62,000 nt of DNA from the NCBI RefSeq assembly GCF_001949145.1, contig NW_019091356.1, forward strand, positions 398,938 through 460,937, read 5' to 3'. Within the stretch, counting starts at the first letter, position 1; the number at the start of each line of letters is the position of its first letter. Position numbers and translations under genes: made by a program. Below, one piece after another: positions 12,101 through 30,600 of the stretch. The notes below the pieces were generated by a model. The model worked only from the letters and a program-made list of their open reading frames with translations, did not search any database and was not told the origin of the DNA. The stretch is from Acanthaster planci. Taxonomy: Eukaryota; Echinodermata; Asteroidea; Valvatida; Acanthasteridae.

Positions 12101-13760
12101 GTAACGAAAACATCCATTCTTTTCTCGGATGGCAACTTGATCAGTGCTGAGTTTTTTTCTAAAAACATGGTCCATATAGGGCCGCATATCCATGTATTAT
12201 GCTTGTCTCTAGTTTAGACAAGTGAATTCAACCTGTGAACATGAAGTAAAATACAGTACGAAATCTCTTGATGCTACTCAGAAGATAAGTAATGTTCAAC
12301 ATTTTGACAAGTTTCTTACCGGGTTCCAAACAATGACTATCTTGTCGACAGCCCTGTAGAAAGAAGAGCATGATGTGTTGAAAATAGTAACAATGATACC
12401 AAAATAACACATATGGATGCAAGTAATTAGGGACAGTCTCTCATAATGAACCAATCAAAAGAAAGAATGTTTTACAACATGGAAATCTCACAATCATCAA
12501 TTCCAGGGCCTTGGAAAATTAAGAACACAGAACAAGGAAACTGACCCTGATGCCAACAGACTTCCATCCGGTGAAAAAGCCACTGCCATGACCTTAGCAG
12601 TATGGCCCGTCAGACTACATCGTACCTTGGTCTTACATGCTGCAGAAAGATACAATGGAACTACTTCAATGAAAAGCACAGTCAACTTGTTTCCTATAGT
12701 AGAGGTGTGACAGAGGTATTCATTTCTTATTTTCTGGTGATGTAACTTTTGTGACAGCTTTGATGTCCCTTGCTTGATAAACTAAAAATTTGAACCATCT
12801 CTTCCTTTTCTTGTTTCAGTAACAAAGGTATTATAATTTACAAACGTACAAGGAAAAACAATAAGATCCCAAAGTTTGACCAGGTTTTCTCCTCCACAAG
12901 TTGCTAGAAGGTAAGCTCTCCGATCACTGTTTATCTCAGCATTAGGATCTGAAACCAAACAATTAGAAGTCAAACATCATCATAAATTAACAAGCCAATG
13001 TGAATTTATAAATAACTTGTCCAAATCAGTCTCAATAAAACCAGAGACAGTCAAACCTCACCTGCTGAACCAAAAGTTGGAGAGATGACCAGACATGACA
13101 CGCCAAGGTCATGACACTCAGGGTCAAAGAAAAGCGACTTAGTGTGGCCATAGAGGGCATCCCAAATGCGAAGATCGCCGGAGGCACAAGCTGAAACCAC
13201 AAAGCTGCTATCAGGAGTGAATGTACAAGCTGTGATGACATTCTCATGCCCATCAAAGGTTCTGCGCAAACAGAATATTATCAAAGGCACATCATGGAAC
13301 ACTCACGATATGAAGTACTGAAATTTGAATATGAACCACAGAAACAAGGCACATACCTGATCAAGGACTTCTTCTGTACGTTCCACAAACACAAGGTACT
13401 GTCTGCTGCTCCAGTCAACAACATCTCAGAGTTGGGCGAAAAGCTGCAGACCCTAACGATTGCCTTACTAGGATGCTGCAAAACAACTTGGCTCTCTCCG
13501 GTGCGAGCATCCCACAAGATGATCTTACCATCTGTCGAGCAAGAGGCCAAGACGGTACCAAATGGACTGAAGACACACCAATGAACATAGTACGTGTGAC
13601 CCAGCAGGGGAGAGATGGGTAACTCCTTGAAGTCTTCCAGGTTCCAGAGTCGGACAGACTTGTCCCCTGAGCAGGAGGCTATTGTAGTAGCTGAGAAGCA
13701 ACAACAGTTGACATCAGAGCTGTGGGACTTCAAGGTGTGGACAAGTGTTGCTGAAGCCAT
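9180..13760 (-). CDS. WDSUB1: WD repeat, SAM and U-box domain protein (WDSUB1)
   Basis: Eleven exons join in phase: 13357-13760, 13062-13261, 12850-12948, 12546-12639, 12320-12353, 11871-11911, 11425-11546, 10911-11120, 10327-10440, 9944-10015, 9180-9325. The product is 511 residues (human about 476). Residues 1 to about 330 are WD40 repeats (for example [14 protein letters not shown] and [13 protein letters not shown]). A SAM domain covers about 352-415 ([20 protein letters not shown]). A C-terminal U-box covers about 443-508 ([20 protein letters not shown], then TSPMTN and [11 protein letters not shown]). U-boxes recruit E2 enzymes, so it is probably a ubiquitin ligase with WD40 substrate binding. 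The start is the first ATG, matching the human N-terminus in position. Exons 5 and 6 are micro-exons (34 and 41 nt). Several introns carry repeats. It is head-to-head with FECH. Confidence 0.96.
9460..9714. mobile_element. hAT-like non-autonomous transposon in WDSUB1 intron 10
   Basis: About 255 bp, with ends TAGGATTCCTGC and, inverted, CAGGGTTCCCGTGG. The interior holds repeated CCATGACTTTTTCATGAC blocks. CCTGAA flanks it directly on both sides (9454-9459 and 9715-9720), as expected of a target-site duplication, though hAT elements usually leave 8 bp. The CAGGG-type terminus and CATGACTT motifs recall hAT MITEs of fish and invertebrates. No transposase frame is present. Confidence 0.6.
10597..10860. 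repeat. Minisatellite of 21-22 bp unit in WDSUB1 intron 8
   Basis: About eight to nine degenerate copies of a unit like GGCATATGACATACTGTTCTT run from 10675 to 10860. They are preceded (10597-10660) by a cluster of TGACATC/TGACGTC words including a perfect TGACGTCA. Most units contain the palindrome CATATG. The array ends about 50 bp from the donor of the SAM exon. Confidence 0.8.
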
Positions 13761-15385
13761 GGTGCTTACTACAATTGCCAACGCATCAAAAAGAAATCAG
13801 GCTGTAAGAAGAGGACAGTATGTCGGTAAACCTTTCTCTCTTAATGTACCAGATGTAAACAAATTTTCTACAAAGAAAACAACTGACATCAATGAAAATA
13901 AAACAAGCACAACTGATAAGCCATCAGTATTTTTTGGACAACTGAGGAGGAAATCATTACACAAATACAAAACAAGTCATTACAAACCTGCAATTACAAT
14001 CACTTCATATAAACTGCTTCTGCACATGTTGGATATTTAACAATAAAAAGCAAGTCTGGTCCGAGCCAATTTGGCTCATCAGGCTGGTGTTTATCTCCAG
14101 TTTCCTTGGCATGAAACGACTGAGAATATTTCTATTCCCTCCCGGATGGGATGCCAGTCCATCACAGGTTACTTCCCCAGCTAATGCTGGTACCCATTTA
14201 TACCCCTGGGTGGAGAGAGGCAAGCAGGATTGAAGTGGCTTGCCAAGGGCCACAACATACTGCCAGCAGCTGCATTTGAACCTCCAACCCTATGATTAGA
14301 AGCCACAAACCCTAACCACTTGGCCACATGCCCCCCCCCATATCTATCAATATCTCAGCATTTATTAGGACCCCTGCTTCTAACCATGTCATATTTTACC
14401 TGATCATGTCCACAATAATAGAATCCACCCTTTTCCCGTGAAATTAAAATCACTGTATGGTGTAATTACTGCTAGGGTCTAATATCAGGCTGACCAGTGT
14501 TATTTTAAGATTTTCAACAAACTGTTTAAGAGATTTCAGAGCATATTGAAATCTCTGACTTTAAATACTATACACAGGAAAGGTGTAACCAATTATCAGT
14601 ACTAGTGTCTAAATCATATGTACTTCATTGCTGAATACATTCAATAATACCAAATAACCACTATGACAGCTGAAACAAGACAGAGAAGTAGGCTTTGTAA
14701 ATGCTGTTAATTTACACCATGAGGCAAAGTGAATTTGATCACCATCATAATGTCCATCATAATATCATGATTATCATGTCACAACTACAGTACCTACAAT
14801 CATGGTCCAGATGGTTGCCTAACCTGTATGTATGTAAAATTCACGATTTTCACCATCCACATTGGTAACTTATAAGTAATTTTATGATGTATTCATACCC
14901 ACACGGTAAGTGAGTATGATTGATTATCGAGTAAGGCAGTTTATTGCGTCACACAAAACGAGTGAAGTATCGAAGTTTTGTTTACCAAGTTGGTACTCTT
15001 GCGCCTGACCTCTGAACGAAATAAACAAAACGTATGATCGTGTTCACATTTTCCAACACGAGTCACATATGTGAAAATACTTACACTTGTTTCTGCCTCG
15101 GCAAACGGTTGAAGTGTCAAAAAGAATAGATGTGAAATTTGGATTACTGGACAAAATTAGTCAACACGGCAAAAAAGCAAGGCTGCACTGTGTAAACACC
15201 ACCATTGACACTGATGTCATCTTAATCAGTCACACACGTGATGTGAGGGCGCTGTTTAATTTACAGCGGTGGTGGGCAGGTTTCGAAAATAACAGATGTG
15301 ATTCGAGAACCGAAGAGTCGGAATACGGAATAATACCTCGAAAAGCAACCAGTACTAGGCCTAAAGCGACTGGATTTATAAAACA
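13761..15385. other. Head-to-head WDSUB1/FECH intergenic region
   Basis: 1.6 kb between the two divergent start codons. It must hold both promoters. It contains a SINE (about 14045-14335) and a GAGGGCGC site at 15245-15252, about 140 bp upstream of the FECH ATG. No TATA box is evident. An untranslated WDSUB1 exon may lie within it. Confidence 0.6.
14045..14335 (-). mobile_element. tRNA-derived SINE
   Basis: On the minus strand the head reads like a tRNA. An A-box-like TGGCCAAGTGG is at 14317-14327, an anticodon-arm-like CTTCTAATC follows, and a B-box-like GGTTCAAATGC is at 14272-14282, the spacing of an internal Pol III promoter. A body of about 200 bp follows. The TCTAA loop would fit an Arg-type tRNA ancestor. 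The 5' side abuts a run of C/G. Target-site duplications were not resolved. Confidence 0.65.
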
Positions 15386-21937
<6,552 letters not shown>

Positions 21938-22407
21938 ATCTGTCCCTTAAAGGTGCAGTTGACAGCGGAAGAAATGGCCTGGTTCCCATTTCTGTCCAGT
22001 GATGTAGATTTTGCAGATTTTGTTAACATTTCCGCAACTTGGAATTTCAAAAGTTCCAAAAATGAGGTCTTTGGAAATTTATTTCCTCCAGAATTTTGGA
22101 TAAAGATTCAAGTCTGGATTTTAATGATAGTATAGAAAGTAACTGCCTTAAGGGTTTCTACAGGGTATAGAGCAGTAGCGTCTCATTTTGCAACAGTGAA
22201 AAGAATTTTCGATGTAATTTTCTTACCATTTTGTTTGTAGGGTCTAAAAAGCTGAAGAATTTGCATTTGCTGTCATCAAATTCCTCTAAGAAATTTTTAT
22301 TTTGCATTTTAGTAGTAATAGCTAGTATCTACATTTATTTGCAATTTTTTTTGGAGTTTTTCCTGCTTCTTTTTCATGTTTGGAAAAGATTGTTGGGAGA
22401 TATTTGT

Positions 22408-22705
22408 CACCTATCACCACAAAATAAGCAGAACGTCGGAATTTTCAAATACTGACATAGTAGTATTTTTGAATTCAGCAGAAAGAGAGCCTTCCATTGG
22501 TATGTACATGGAAACTTAGTGTAAGAGTACAAGATGACAATGTGACATTATTCTGGCAGTTTTATGGCTTAGTTTCTGACGTTGTTTCAACATTTCTTAG
22601 CAGGCACAAATAATTAATGCTTTCATCAAAATTGTGGAAAAAATTACATTTTTGAATATGTGATCCTGCAAGAAAATTGGAATTAAATAGAGGGGTTACT
22701 CTTTC
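22408..22705. repeat. Dispersed repeat, copy 2 (sister copy at 3418-3700)
   Basis: Same landmark order as the copy in the EGF gene intron, with scattered substitutions and small indels, in the same orientation. It lies about 470 bp past the FECH stop and may be part of the FECH 3' UTR. Confidence 0.6.
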
Positions 22706-22764
22706 CAAATATTATAAAACCCCAAAGTGACCTCCACTTCAGAATTTTACTTTTAACCCCCAAA

Positions 22765-22909
22765 ATAGGAAAGAGTGGAACGCAACTTAATGCTCATTTT
22801 GTTGTGTCTGGCTTTATGCTCATTTTGTTGTGTCTGGCTTTATGCTCATTTTGTTGTGTCTGGCAGACACAACAAAATGAGTGTAAAGTTGCATTCCACT
22901 CTTTCCTAT
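22765..22909. repeat. Fold-back with internally tandem-duplicated arm
   Basis: The left arm ATAGGAAAGAGTGGAACGCA (from 22765), running on to TTTTGTTGTGTCTG, pairs with the right arm ending CCACTCTTTCCTAT (22909), with a few mismatches over about 46 bp. Between the arms, a 26-bp segment of the left arm (CTTTATGCTCATTTTGTTG and on) is repeated twice (22812-22863). Confidence 0.8.
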
Positions 22910-23246
22910 CTGGTCACATTTGGTGGCACTTCTCAGCATCATCAATGAAATACTTTCAGGTACCAATCAATATGCTTCACCTTACACTGCAAGTTCAAAC
23001 TTCCTGCTTCTTTATTGTGATAAAGCAGCACCTGAGGAAATAAGTTTACAAAGATAACTTAATACGACAAAAATGGCATGGTTTACTTTTGTTACAGTTA
23101 GTCACAAGCACTTCTACCGACCATAATCACAAAATAGTTGACTGTATTAAACTGCCAAATCCTTCATTACAAGAGCATTTTTGTGCTTGTAACATCACAA
23201 TAAATCATTAGACACTGCTTTAGTAAACATAAATAATACCTCCACT

Positions 23247-23266
23247 CCCCCCCCCAAAAAGGGGGG
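23247..23266. repeat. C9-A5-G6 inverted run
   Basis: CCCCCCCCC, AAAAA and GGGGGG follow one another directly and can fold as a short GC hairpin. It is probably a low-complexity feature. Confidence 0.6.
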
Positions 23267-24375
23267 CTAGTTTTGTACATAAAGGTGCTGGAAAAATGTT
23301 AAATGATGGACTTCTCTTATTTAATTCTGCCAAAATAATAACTGGAAGAATGGGCCAAAAATATTGCCATGAGATATTTACCTGTACAGTTTGCCAATGA
23401 TGTCGTCATCCCTGTGCTCCATGTAAACAGGGCAACACAGACTGATATACAGCGTATATTATCATTAGTCATAGGCCAAGGTCGATAGAGGGATCCCAAT
23501 ACAACACTTTTAGCGTTGACCTGTGCACTTCCGCGTTTGAAAACGAGGCTGTATGTGTCAGCTTCAGTTCTTAATGCAATCAGATGATTGAAAGTAAGGA
23601 GTCAGGACACAAAATACATAAAGGATAGTTAAATTCAGACTTTTTAGGCTGCAAAATTTTGTGGAAGAGGCTTTTAGGATGACTTGACAAGTAAAATCAA
23701 AAGAAAAAATAGCAACAATTGACCGCGAACTAACGTACCTGCGATGGTCGTGTATCTTGTGCAGTGGGCGTGGTTTAAACTGAAGTTGCATCACACTTAA
23801 GAACCGGATACTCCATGTACTGTGTGGACCCCATGGGCACGCGCAACGAAGTTCAACACAGAGAGCCTTGGTTTCGATGCAGATATGCGCAGACGGCGCT
23901 AATGTGAAATCCCTTCATACTTCAGTCACATTATGCTACATTTGAGTGAAAGGAGACTTTCACTCTCTTATGTGACACCTGTCTTTGTGGACATTTCCCC
24001 CGTATTGGCATAGCTTTGAAAACCATCATTGGGTGTACAGTCAGACTTCGCAAAGTTCTGTAAAATTTAAATGAAGTTAGATTATTTTGAATTTCCTACA
24101 CGTTACCACACAGAAATACATGGTCAGAGTTCCAAACAGTAGTTATGAACACAAAGTTATCAATGTGAGCTTTGTGCAGCTGTGCCATTAACAATGACAC
24201 CAAATAGTCATAATTATCACGTACAAGGGAAAGAAATTAGCACAAAGCAGCTGGGATTGTCAAACTGTGTTCTTATACTGATAAACGTCTTTCTCCACTG
24301 CTCTAGAAAAAAGTAGTGTTTAGAAATTTAGGCGTTTAGTCCTTGAAATATGTTCATTTAAGTTTGTTCATTTCA

Positions 24376-24426
24376 CCCTAACCCTCCTGAATCCTTCACC
24401 TGTTGGAGGATTGAGGAGGGTTAGGG
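24376..24426. repeat. Fold-back element, copy 2 (reverse orientation)
   Basis: The left arm CCCTAACCCTCCTGAATCCT and the right arm (24407-24426) pair with one mismatch. The loop TCACCTGTTGG is the exact reverse complement of the loop of copies 1 and 3. Confidence 0.85.
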
Positions 24427-24867
24427 TTTAAGTCAGCAAACACTGTGATTAGGTGTTTCTTGACCTCTTCACTAAATTTTCTATTTTCAATAAGAATTAG
24501 CATAACAGATAATTTTCTAAAGGAATGCAAATTCTCAGTGATACATTGAAAACAAAAGATCTGCTTGGTTGAGTAATGATGTAGTTTCTGTGTGGGGTTT
24601 GTCCACACTGGTACAGTAAGGATGGGAACACTGTCTCGGTTATTGTTAAACTCAACCCCAGGATTTCTCTTATTTTTAAACATTCCTGACTCCTTCCACC
24701 GCCAACAGTGAAACAATACAATGGTACTGGGCCTCAAAATAAATCTGGAAGTCCAATCATGCATAGATGGAGACTTTGCTGTGCTCGCATTTATCCAAAT
24801 ACATGGGCTGCAAAAATGGATGTGTCCATGTCTGTGTGGAGATCTGATATGATATTTTAGGCTGATG

Positions 24868-25415
24868 ATGATCAAATAACATTCCTGATTCAGTATAATG
24901 TATCACAAGATACTACGATGACCAAGTAATATTCCTGATTCAATATCCTGTATCACAAGATACTACGATGATCAAGTAATATTCCTGATTCAATATCCTG
25001 TATCACAAGATACTATGAGGACCAAGTAATATTCCTGATTCAATATCCTGTATCACAAGATACTACGATGATCAAGTAATATTCCTGATTCAATATCCTG
25101 TATCACAAGATACTACGATGACCAAGTAATATTCCTGATTCAATATCCTGTATCACAAGATACTACGATGACCAAGTAATATTCCTGATTCAATATCCTG
25201 TATCACAAGATACTATGAGGACCAAGTAATATTCCTGATTCAGTATCCGGTTATCACAAGATAGTACGATGACCAAGTAATATTCCTGATTCAATATCCT
25301 GTTATCAAAAGATACTACGATGACCAAGTAATATTCCTGATTCAATATCCTGTATCACAAGATACTACGATGACCAAGTAATATTCCTGATTCAATATCC
25401 TGTATCCACAAAATG
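24868..25415. repeat. 50-bp minisatellite, about 11 copies
   Basis: The unit begins ATGACCAAGTAATATTCCTG and ends TATCACAAGATACTACG. Copies are nearly identical in the core, with variants at the start (ATGACC, ATGATC, AGGACC) and end (TACTACG, TACTATG) that recur in order. Each unit holds a 5-bp hairpin, GTATC-ACAA-GATAC. No coding frame is evident. Confidence 0.95.
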
Positions 25416-27048
25416 TTATGTATTAAATATGGCAAAATAGATGGATCTACTTTAAAAATGTCAAAACTTCAAATGTGGTTTTCTTACATGGTACAAATAA
25501 ACCTTCTATCAATATTTAGTTAGCGAAATATAATATAACAGAATGACACATTCTATTGTTTTACTTTTCTTGGTTAAAATAATTATCACGCAAAACTCCG
25601 GAGAAGTCATTTATATAATGATGAAACATGCCTGAGGTTGCACAAAGGCACTGAAATAACACAGGTTCCCGTCTCAACTTTTTTTCTGCTTATTAATACC
25701 GCAACCTTCTTCAATCCCTGTTTCTCAAGGCAAACCAAAGTTTTACCTTGCTTCTGCAAAGAAAGCATTCCATGACAATTTTGTCTTCTCCAATGCAACT
25801 TCACACATCTGTTCATCACTAAATTCTAGCCAGTTCTTAGATTCTAATTCACCATGCACAATATCTCCAATTTCCATGAGTTCCAGTGAGTGTTGAACCA
25901 ATCTAATTTACTAATTTAATTTATACCAGCAAAAGTTCACAAATTTATCTACAAAAATATTTCTAAAAAAATTCATCAACAAATTCACCTTTTTAAGCAA
26001 AGGTTAAAATAATATGAGACCACTCAGAAATGTAAAACAGGAATGTCATTTGCCCCTGAACAAAATATAGGAAATTATGCATTCCCTGTGGAACCCCATA
26101 AGTAGCTTGGCTGTAGTAGAGAAGATTGACAACAGTGGAAACACAAACAAATAAAAAATCTCGAATGTTAGAAAAATAGGAAAAATATCATGGCTGTATA
26201 AAGCAGCATTGTAATAAAATTCAACTGATTTTTAAGAGTTTAGAAAGTTCAGACGTAAAACTAAATCAAAAAGATTTAAATGTTATTTATGACATTAAAA
26301 AATGAAGTACCAGCCTCTAGAAATGTACCATGGTGTAACTAGGGCTAAATTTTGAAACTTAGCTGCAGCTGCATTACAATGGACATTGTTCAGAGATTTC
26401 AAATGAGGGCATGCCCCCCCCAGAAACTACACTGGAATATCTCACAGCACTTGTGGTAAGTTACTGTTGGTATTATCAATGCAGAACTGTTGTGTACCTG
26501 TATGAAAGAAGGCCTCGACAGTGAAGCCATGCTTTGTTGAGTGCATGTAGCTATTGCTTTGTTACATGCACTTTGTAGTGGCTTTTTGCTTAAGTTCACA
26601 ATCCCTTATGGCTGTGTGTACTTTGGAAGTCTCTGATTCTGGTTGTTGTCCTTTGAAAATCAACACTCCAACATCTATTCATTGACACTGCTGATCTCTT
26701 TGTCAGACTAATCCATTGTGAAACCGAGAATTCAGGCACTGTGCCATTTCTAGAAGTGTGTGCTTTGAGAACACAAGCATGTAAAATGGAGTGAAGTACA
26801 TGTACAAACATCACTTCCCATTACACAACACCTAAAATGAAATATCACTGACTGATTATTGGCAGTGATCTCAAATTATGTACTCAAATCATTACAAATG
26901 ACACTTAAGGATTGGGGGTTTAAATATATGCTGAACACTACAATATGCCTCTAGTAACAAATTATTCTGATAGTGGCAAAGGGCTAGCTCCAAATTGTGA
27001 CTGAACACAAACTTCTATAATGCTTTTGTAGGGCTACACACTGTACCA

Positions 27049-27097
27049 CAGTCCTCAGTCCTCCAACAGGTGAAGGATCGAGGACTGTTAGGGTTAA
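27049..27097. repeat. Fold-back element, copy 3 (diverged arms)
   Basis: The left arm is about GTCCTCAGTCCT (from 27051), the loop is CCAACAGGTGA, and the right arm AGGATCGAGGACTG continues into TTAGGGTTAA. The loop is identical to copy 1 although the arms have changed; the outer telomere-like part of the left arm is lost. Confidence 0.75.
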
Positions 27098-27679
27098 CAC
27101 CAAAGCATTGGAGGTGCAGGATGCAGTTTTTAACAGATTAAGAGTAGGTGGGATTATCAACTTAACTCTTTGAGTTCGTGGGGTTTGGGCAAGAGAGTAA
27201 ACTCTGGTTGAAATTTATCTTCTTACTTTCGGTTGTTTTGTCATAATGACATGGTCCTAATCAGTGGAAGTAGATGATTAGGGGCCTCTTCCAGATGTGA
27301 TGTAAGATAATAATGAACAGGCAAACGGAAATGAACCAGACAGATACAGGAGGGCTTACTGCACTAACTTGTCACAGTGTATATGCCAGCTGCTGACCAG
27401 AGTCAGGACACGATTCATTAAACACTGTACCTGATGACTCTGGTCTTCACAACCTTCAGCGTCTTGTGTCAAGGATTTGGAAGGTGTCATGTGGAACTGC
27501 TGAGCTTTTCCAAGATTTAAGGAAAAGCTAATGTCTAAATTAAGATAGCTGGGCTCAGTTACGGGGTAAAAAAGAAAGTTACCAAACTAACTGCTTACTG
27601 ACACTAACTACAATAAGTAAATATAATGGAATTTCTTTCCAGGAACATCAAACTGACCACTATGTAGTGTGTTCCAGTC

Positions 27680-30600
27680 TCACACTTTCTCTGTTGCTAT
27701 TTCTTGACTTCCATCATGATTTGCTGGTTCCTGTTTAGGCACAGACTTGTACCGCCCTTTATCCATGCTGGCGTCTCCATCATTTGTTTCTTCTCTACTT
27801 TTACGAAGACAGCGACAAATATTTCCCTCTGCAGCAAAAACAAAAATCAAAATATTTGAATGTGTCAGAAAAATACCACCTGTACACATCAAGCACCTGC
27901 TCGAAACCCTATTTATCAACAAAAATAATAACTACTGTGCTATGTACTGCTTTCCTTTGAGACATACAAAATATTTGGGTGAGTTTGGAGGGACTTGTGA
28001 AGAAAAGCAATTCTATGCAAATGCCTAATCATTTCCCCCCCCAAAAGAAAAACACAACATGAACTTTCTTCCAGATGAATTTCTTAACATCTGTCTAAGA
28101 GTTGGGCAATGTCTAGACAAACAACTCAGTTCCCCTTCCCCTTGCATGACCCATGTCCTCCCTGATTGTGGGGTCCATGGTCATAGATACTCACTCCCAA
28201 CTCTTTCAGCGTCCTCCACAGTTTCTGGCAAGGGTTTGCCTCTTGTCTCCGGCAGGAAGAGTAAGAGGAGACCAGAGGAGATGGAGAAAGCACCAAAGAT
28301 GAAGTAAGGCAAAGAGAACCAGACAGCACCTAGTTCTAAGATGAAAGGACAGATAATGCCACTGATACGGGCCATCATGGAAGACAAGCCCATACCTTGA
28401 CTCCTGCCAACAAAACAGAATATTCAAATGTTGAAGACTCACAGAACAAGTTTCATCCTGTGTGTCTGATTTCCAAGACAACACAATACTTTTTCTACAT
28501 GTAACTGAATTTTACCTATTGTTTCATTGTCTAAGATTGAATCGTTTCATTGTTGCAGACCCATCGGGTAATTAAAACATCAAAAACCAGTGCATTTGTA
28601 AGAGAGGTTTTATGGGCCAAATTCCAACCAATAAGAGAATAAGTCCAAAATAATTATCAATGATACAGTGAAAACGAGACATGCAAAGCATGTCATAAAT
28701 ACTAACAAATACATTTCATTTAAATAATACACAGTGAAGTGTTCCTACTTCAGTGTTTATGAAATATGGCATAAATGCATTATTGTATTGAATTTGTCAG
28801 AGTGTATGATATATGACTATTGACCGAGGTTCTTGAGGGCAGATATATAACAACCTTCATGGTACCACGTCAGAATATTCAACGTCACTCACTTTTACAG
28901 TATCACTTTCTGAAATACATGAACCAGATTAATTTTGCTTGTGACACAAATGTTACACGCTGTAGCATCTCATCATCATCTGTTGTGATAGAGTATTCCC
29001 ATAATCACAGTGACAATTATTGACCTACCTGAGTTGTGTTGGATAGATCTCAGCAGAATAGGTGTATATCATCCCAAATGTTGTAGTTATAAAGAACTTT
29101 CCTATCATGGCAACAGTTGCTCGACCAGCTCCAGGGGCTAAGAATGAACAGAATGAGCCAGATACAGAGTTGGTAACATGAACAGAATGAGCCAGACACA
29201 GAGTTGGTAACATGAACAGAATGAGCCAGACACAGAGTTGGTAACATTACAACTCCTTTGTTTTATAAGAAATTCATTGGCTCCAAATTCTTTAAAACGT
29301 CTGATTGCTTTCCAAGGGTATATTCAAAATCCCATTGAATTACAATGCTAAGAACCCAAAGACACACTGCTATGCTGCCCCCAAGTAACCCCTGCCAAAT
29401 GCCCAACCCAGCCCAGCTTTACCCCATACCTATCCTTATCCAACAGCAGCCTTTACCACGCCCCTACCCTCAACTTTATCCACAATGGAGCGCCCATTTC
29501 CCCTATCCCAACCCAACCCTACCCCATACCTATCCTTATCCAACAGCAGCCTTTACCACGCCCCTACCCTCAACTTTATCCACAATGGAGCCCCATTTCC
29601 CCTATCCCAACCCAACCCAGCCTTACCCCATTCCTATCCTTATCCAACAGCAGCCCTTACCTCAGCCCAATCCCCACCCCTCACCCCAACTAATCCCCCA
29701 TTTATCCCATCCCAACACACCTCTTTCTTACCCTTACCCCAGTATTTTATTACCATCAACTTACAAAAGAGAGTGGCTCCTACGCAGGCGATTCCGCTAG
29801 CCACAAGGTAAAGACAAAGTGGCAAACGACGACCAATATACTGCATGGAGAGTATTGCCATGATATAGGCTGGTATTTCAACAGCACCGGCAACAAATGC
29901 AGCAAGGTAATGATCTACACCCAAATCTGAGGTACTCAGAGATATCCCATAGTATACCATGTTGTTGACAAACCTGAAAGAAATCATCATTAGGACATAA
30001 ACTATATTGTATTTGTAAAGTGCCTTCTGGTAAGTTTTCAAAATGTCCAAAAGGAAAGTGACCAAAATGCAAAATCAAATTGCTTTTTTTCTTAGAATAT
30101 ATGCCCTTCAATTATCCACTGAATAGTACTGACCATTAATATTCACATTATACTGTATAAAATATAGGACAATTATTGAAAATAATTTAGTTGCATAATT
30201 AAGAGAATGACTAACCAACAAAACAGTATGTTGATGGTTTTGCAGCACATGTTGGGAGTGCGAACTAAATCCAGATAGGTGTATCTACGAATGACAGTGA
30301 TCTCGGGTTGCTGTAGAATTGAAAAGAAAGTATATGTCATTACTAACAGAACCAACCTTCATGGTATGGTTATTGGAAGACAGACAAAATGTAAAAAACA
30401 CCCATGTGATAATTTCATAAATTGGTAACCAAGCCGTCAGTACATTAATTGGGAAAATGCGAACTGAAAGGTAAAGTACTGAACTTCTAAAATTTCACAG
30501 TTTACACTTACAATGTACATGTATATGAGGAGATACACCTTAAAATGCACAACAAATCATAAACATAATGTAGTCGTTATTCCTGAAGTAACAGGGAGTT

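Larger units (their letters stand above)
21938..27679. other. Repeat-rich spacer between FECH and the SLC22 gene
   Basis: 5.7 kb between the FECH stop and the transporter stop. It holds the FECH 3' UTR (no clear poly(A) signal), a dispersed-repeat copy, a long fold-back, two telomere-like fold-backs and a 50-bp minisatellite, described separately. The 160-codon minus-strand frame at 24396-24875 ends inside a fold-back and resembles no known protein. The block 25420-27000 shows nothing else. Confidence 0.6.

Noticed and set aside
23382-23422. Short minus-strand ATG exon candidate reading MEHRDDDIIGKLY before a GTAAAT donor, next to a GC-richer promoter-like stretch
   Set aside because: Protein-like but only 13 codons, and I found no downstream exon to join it to.
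24376-24426. Interstitial telomere
   Set aside because: CCCTAA/TTAGGG words are limited to the arms of a fold-back element and are not tandem arrays.
24396-24875. 160-codon open frame on the minus strand
   Set aside because: Ends inside a fold-back repeat, has no recognisable motif, overlaps another open frame, and has no splice or poly(A) context.
29345-29811. Pro/Tyr-rich repetitive open frames on the plus strand
   Set aside because: Generated by a C-rich minisatellite inside an intron of the opposite-strand transporter.
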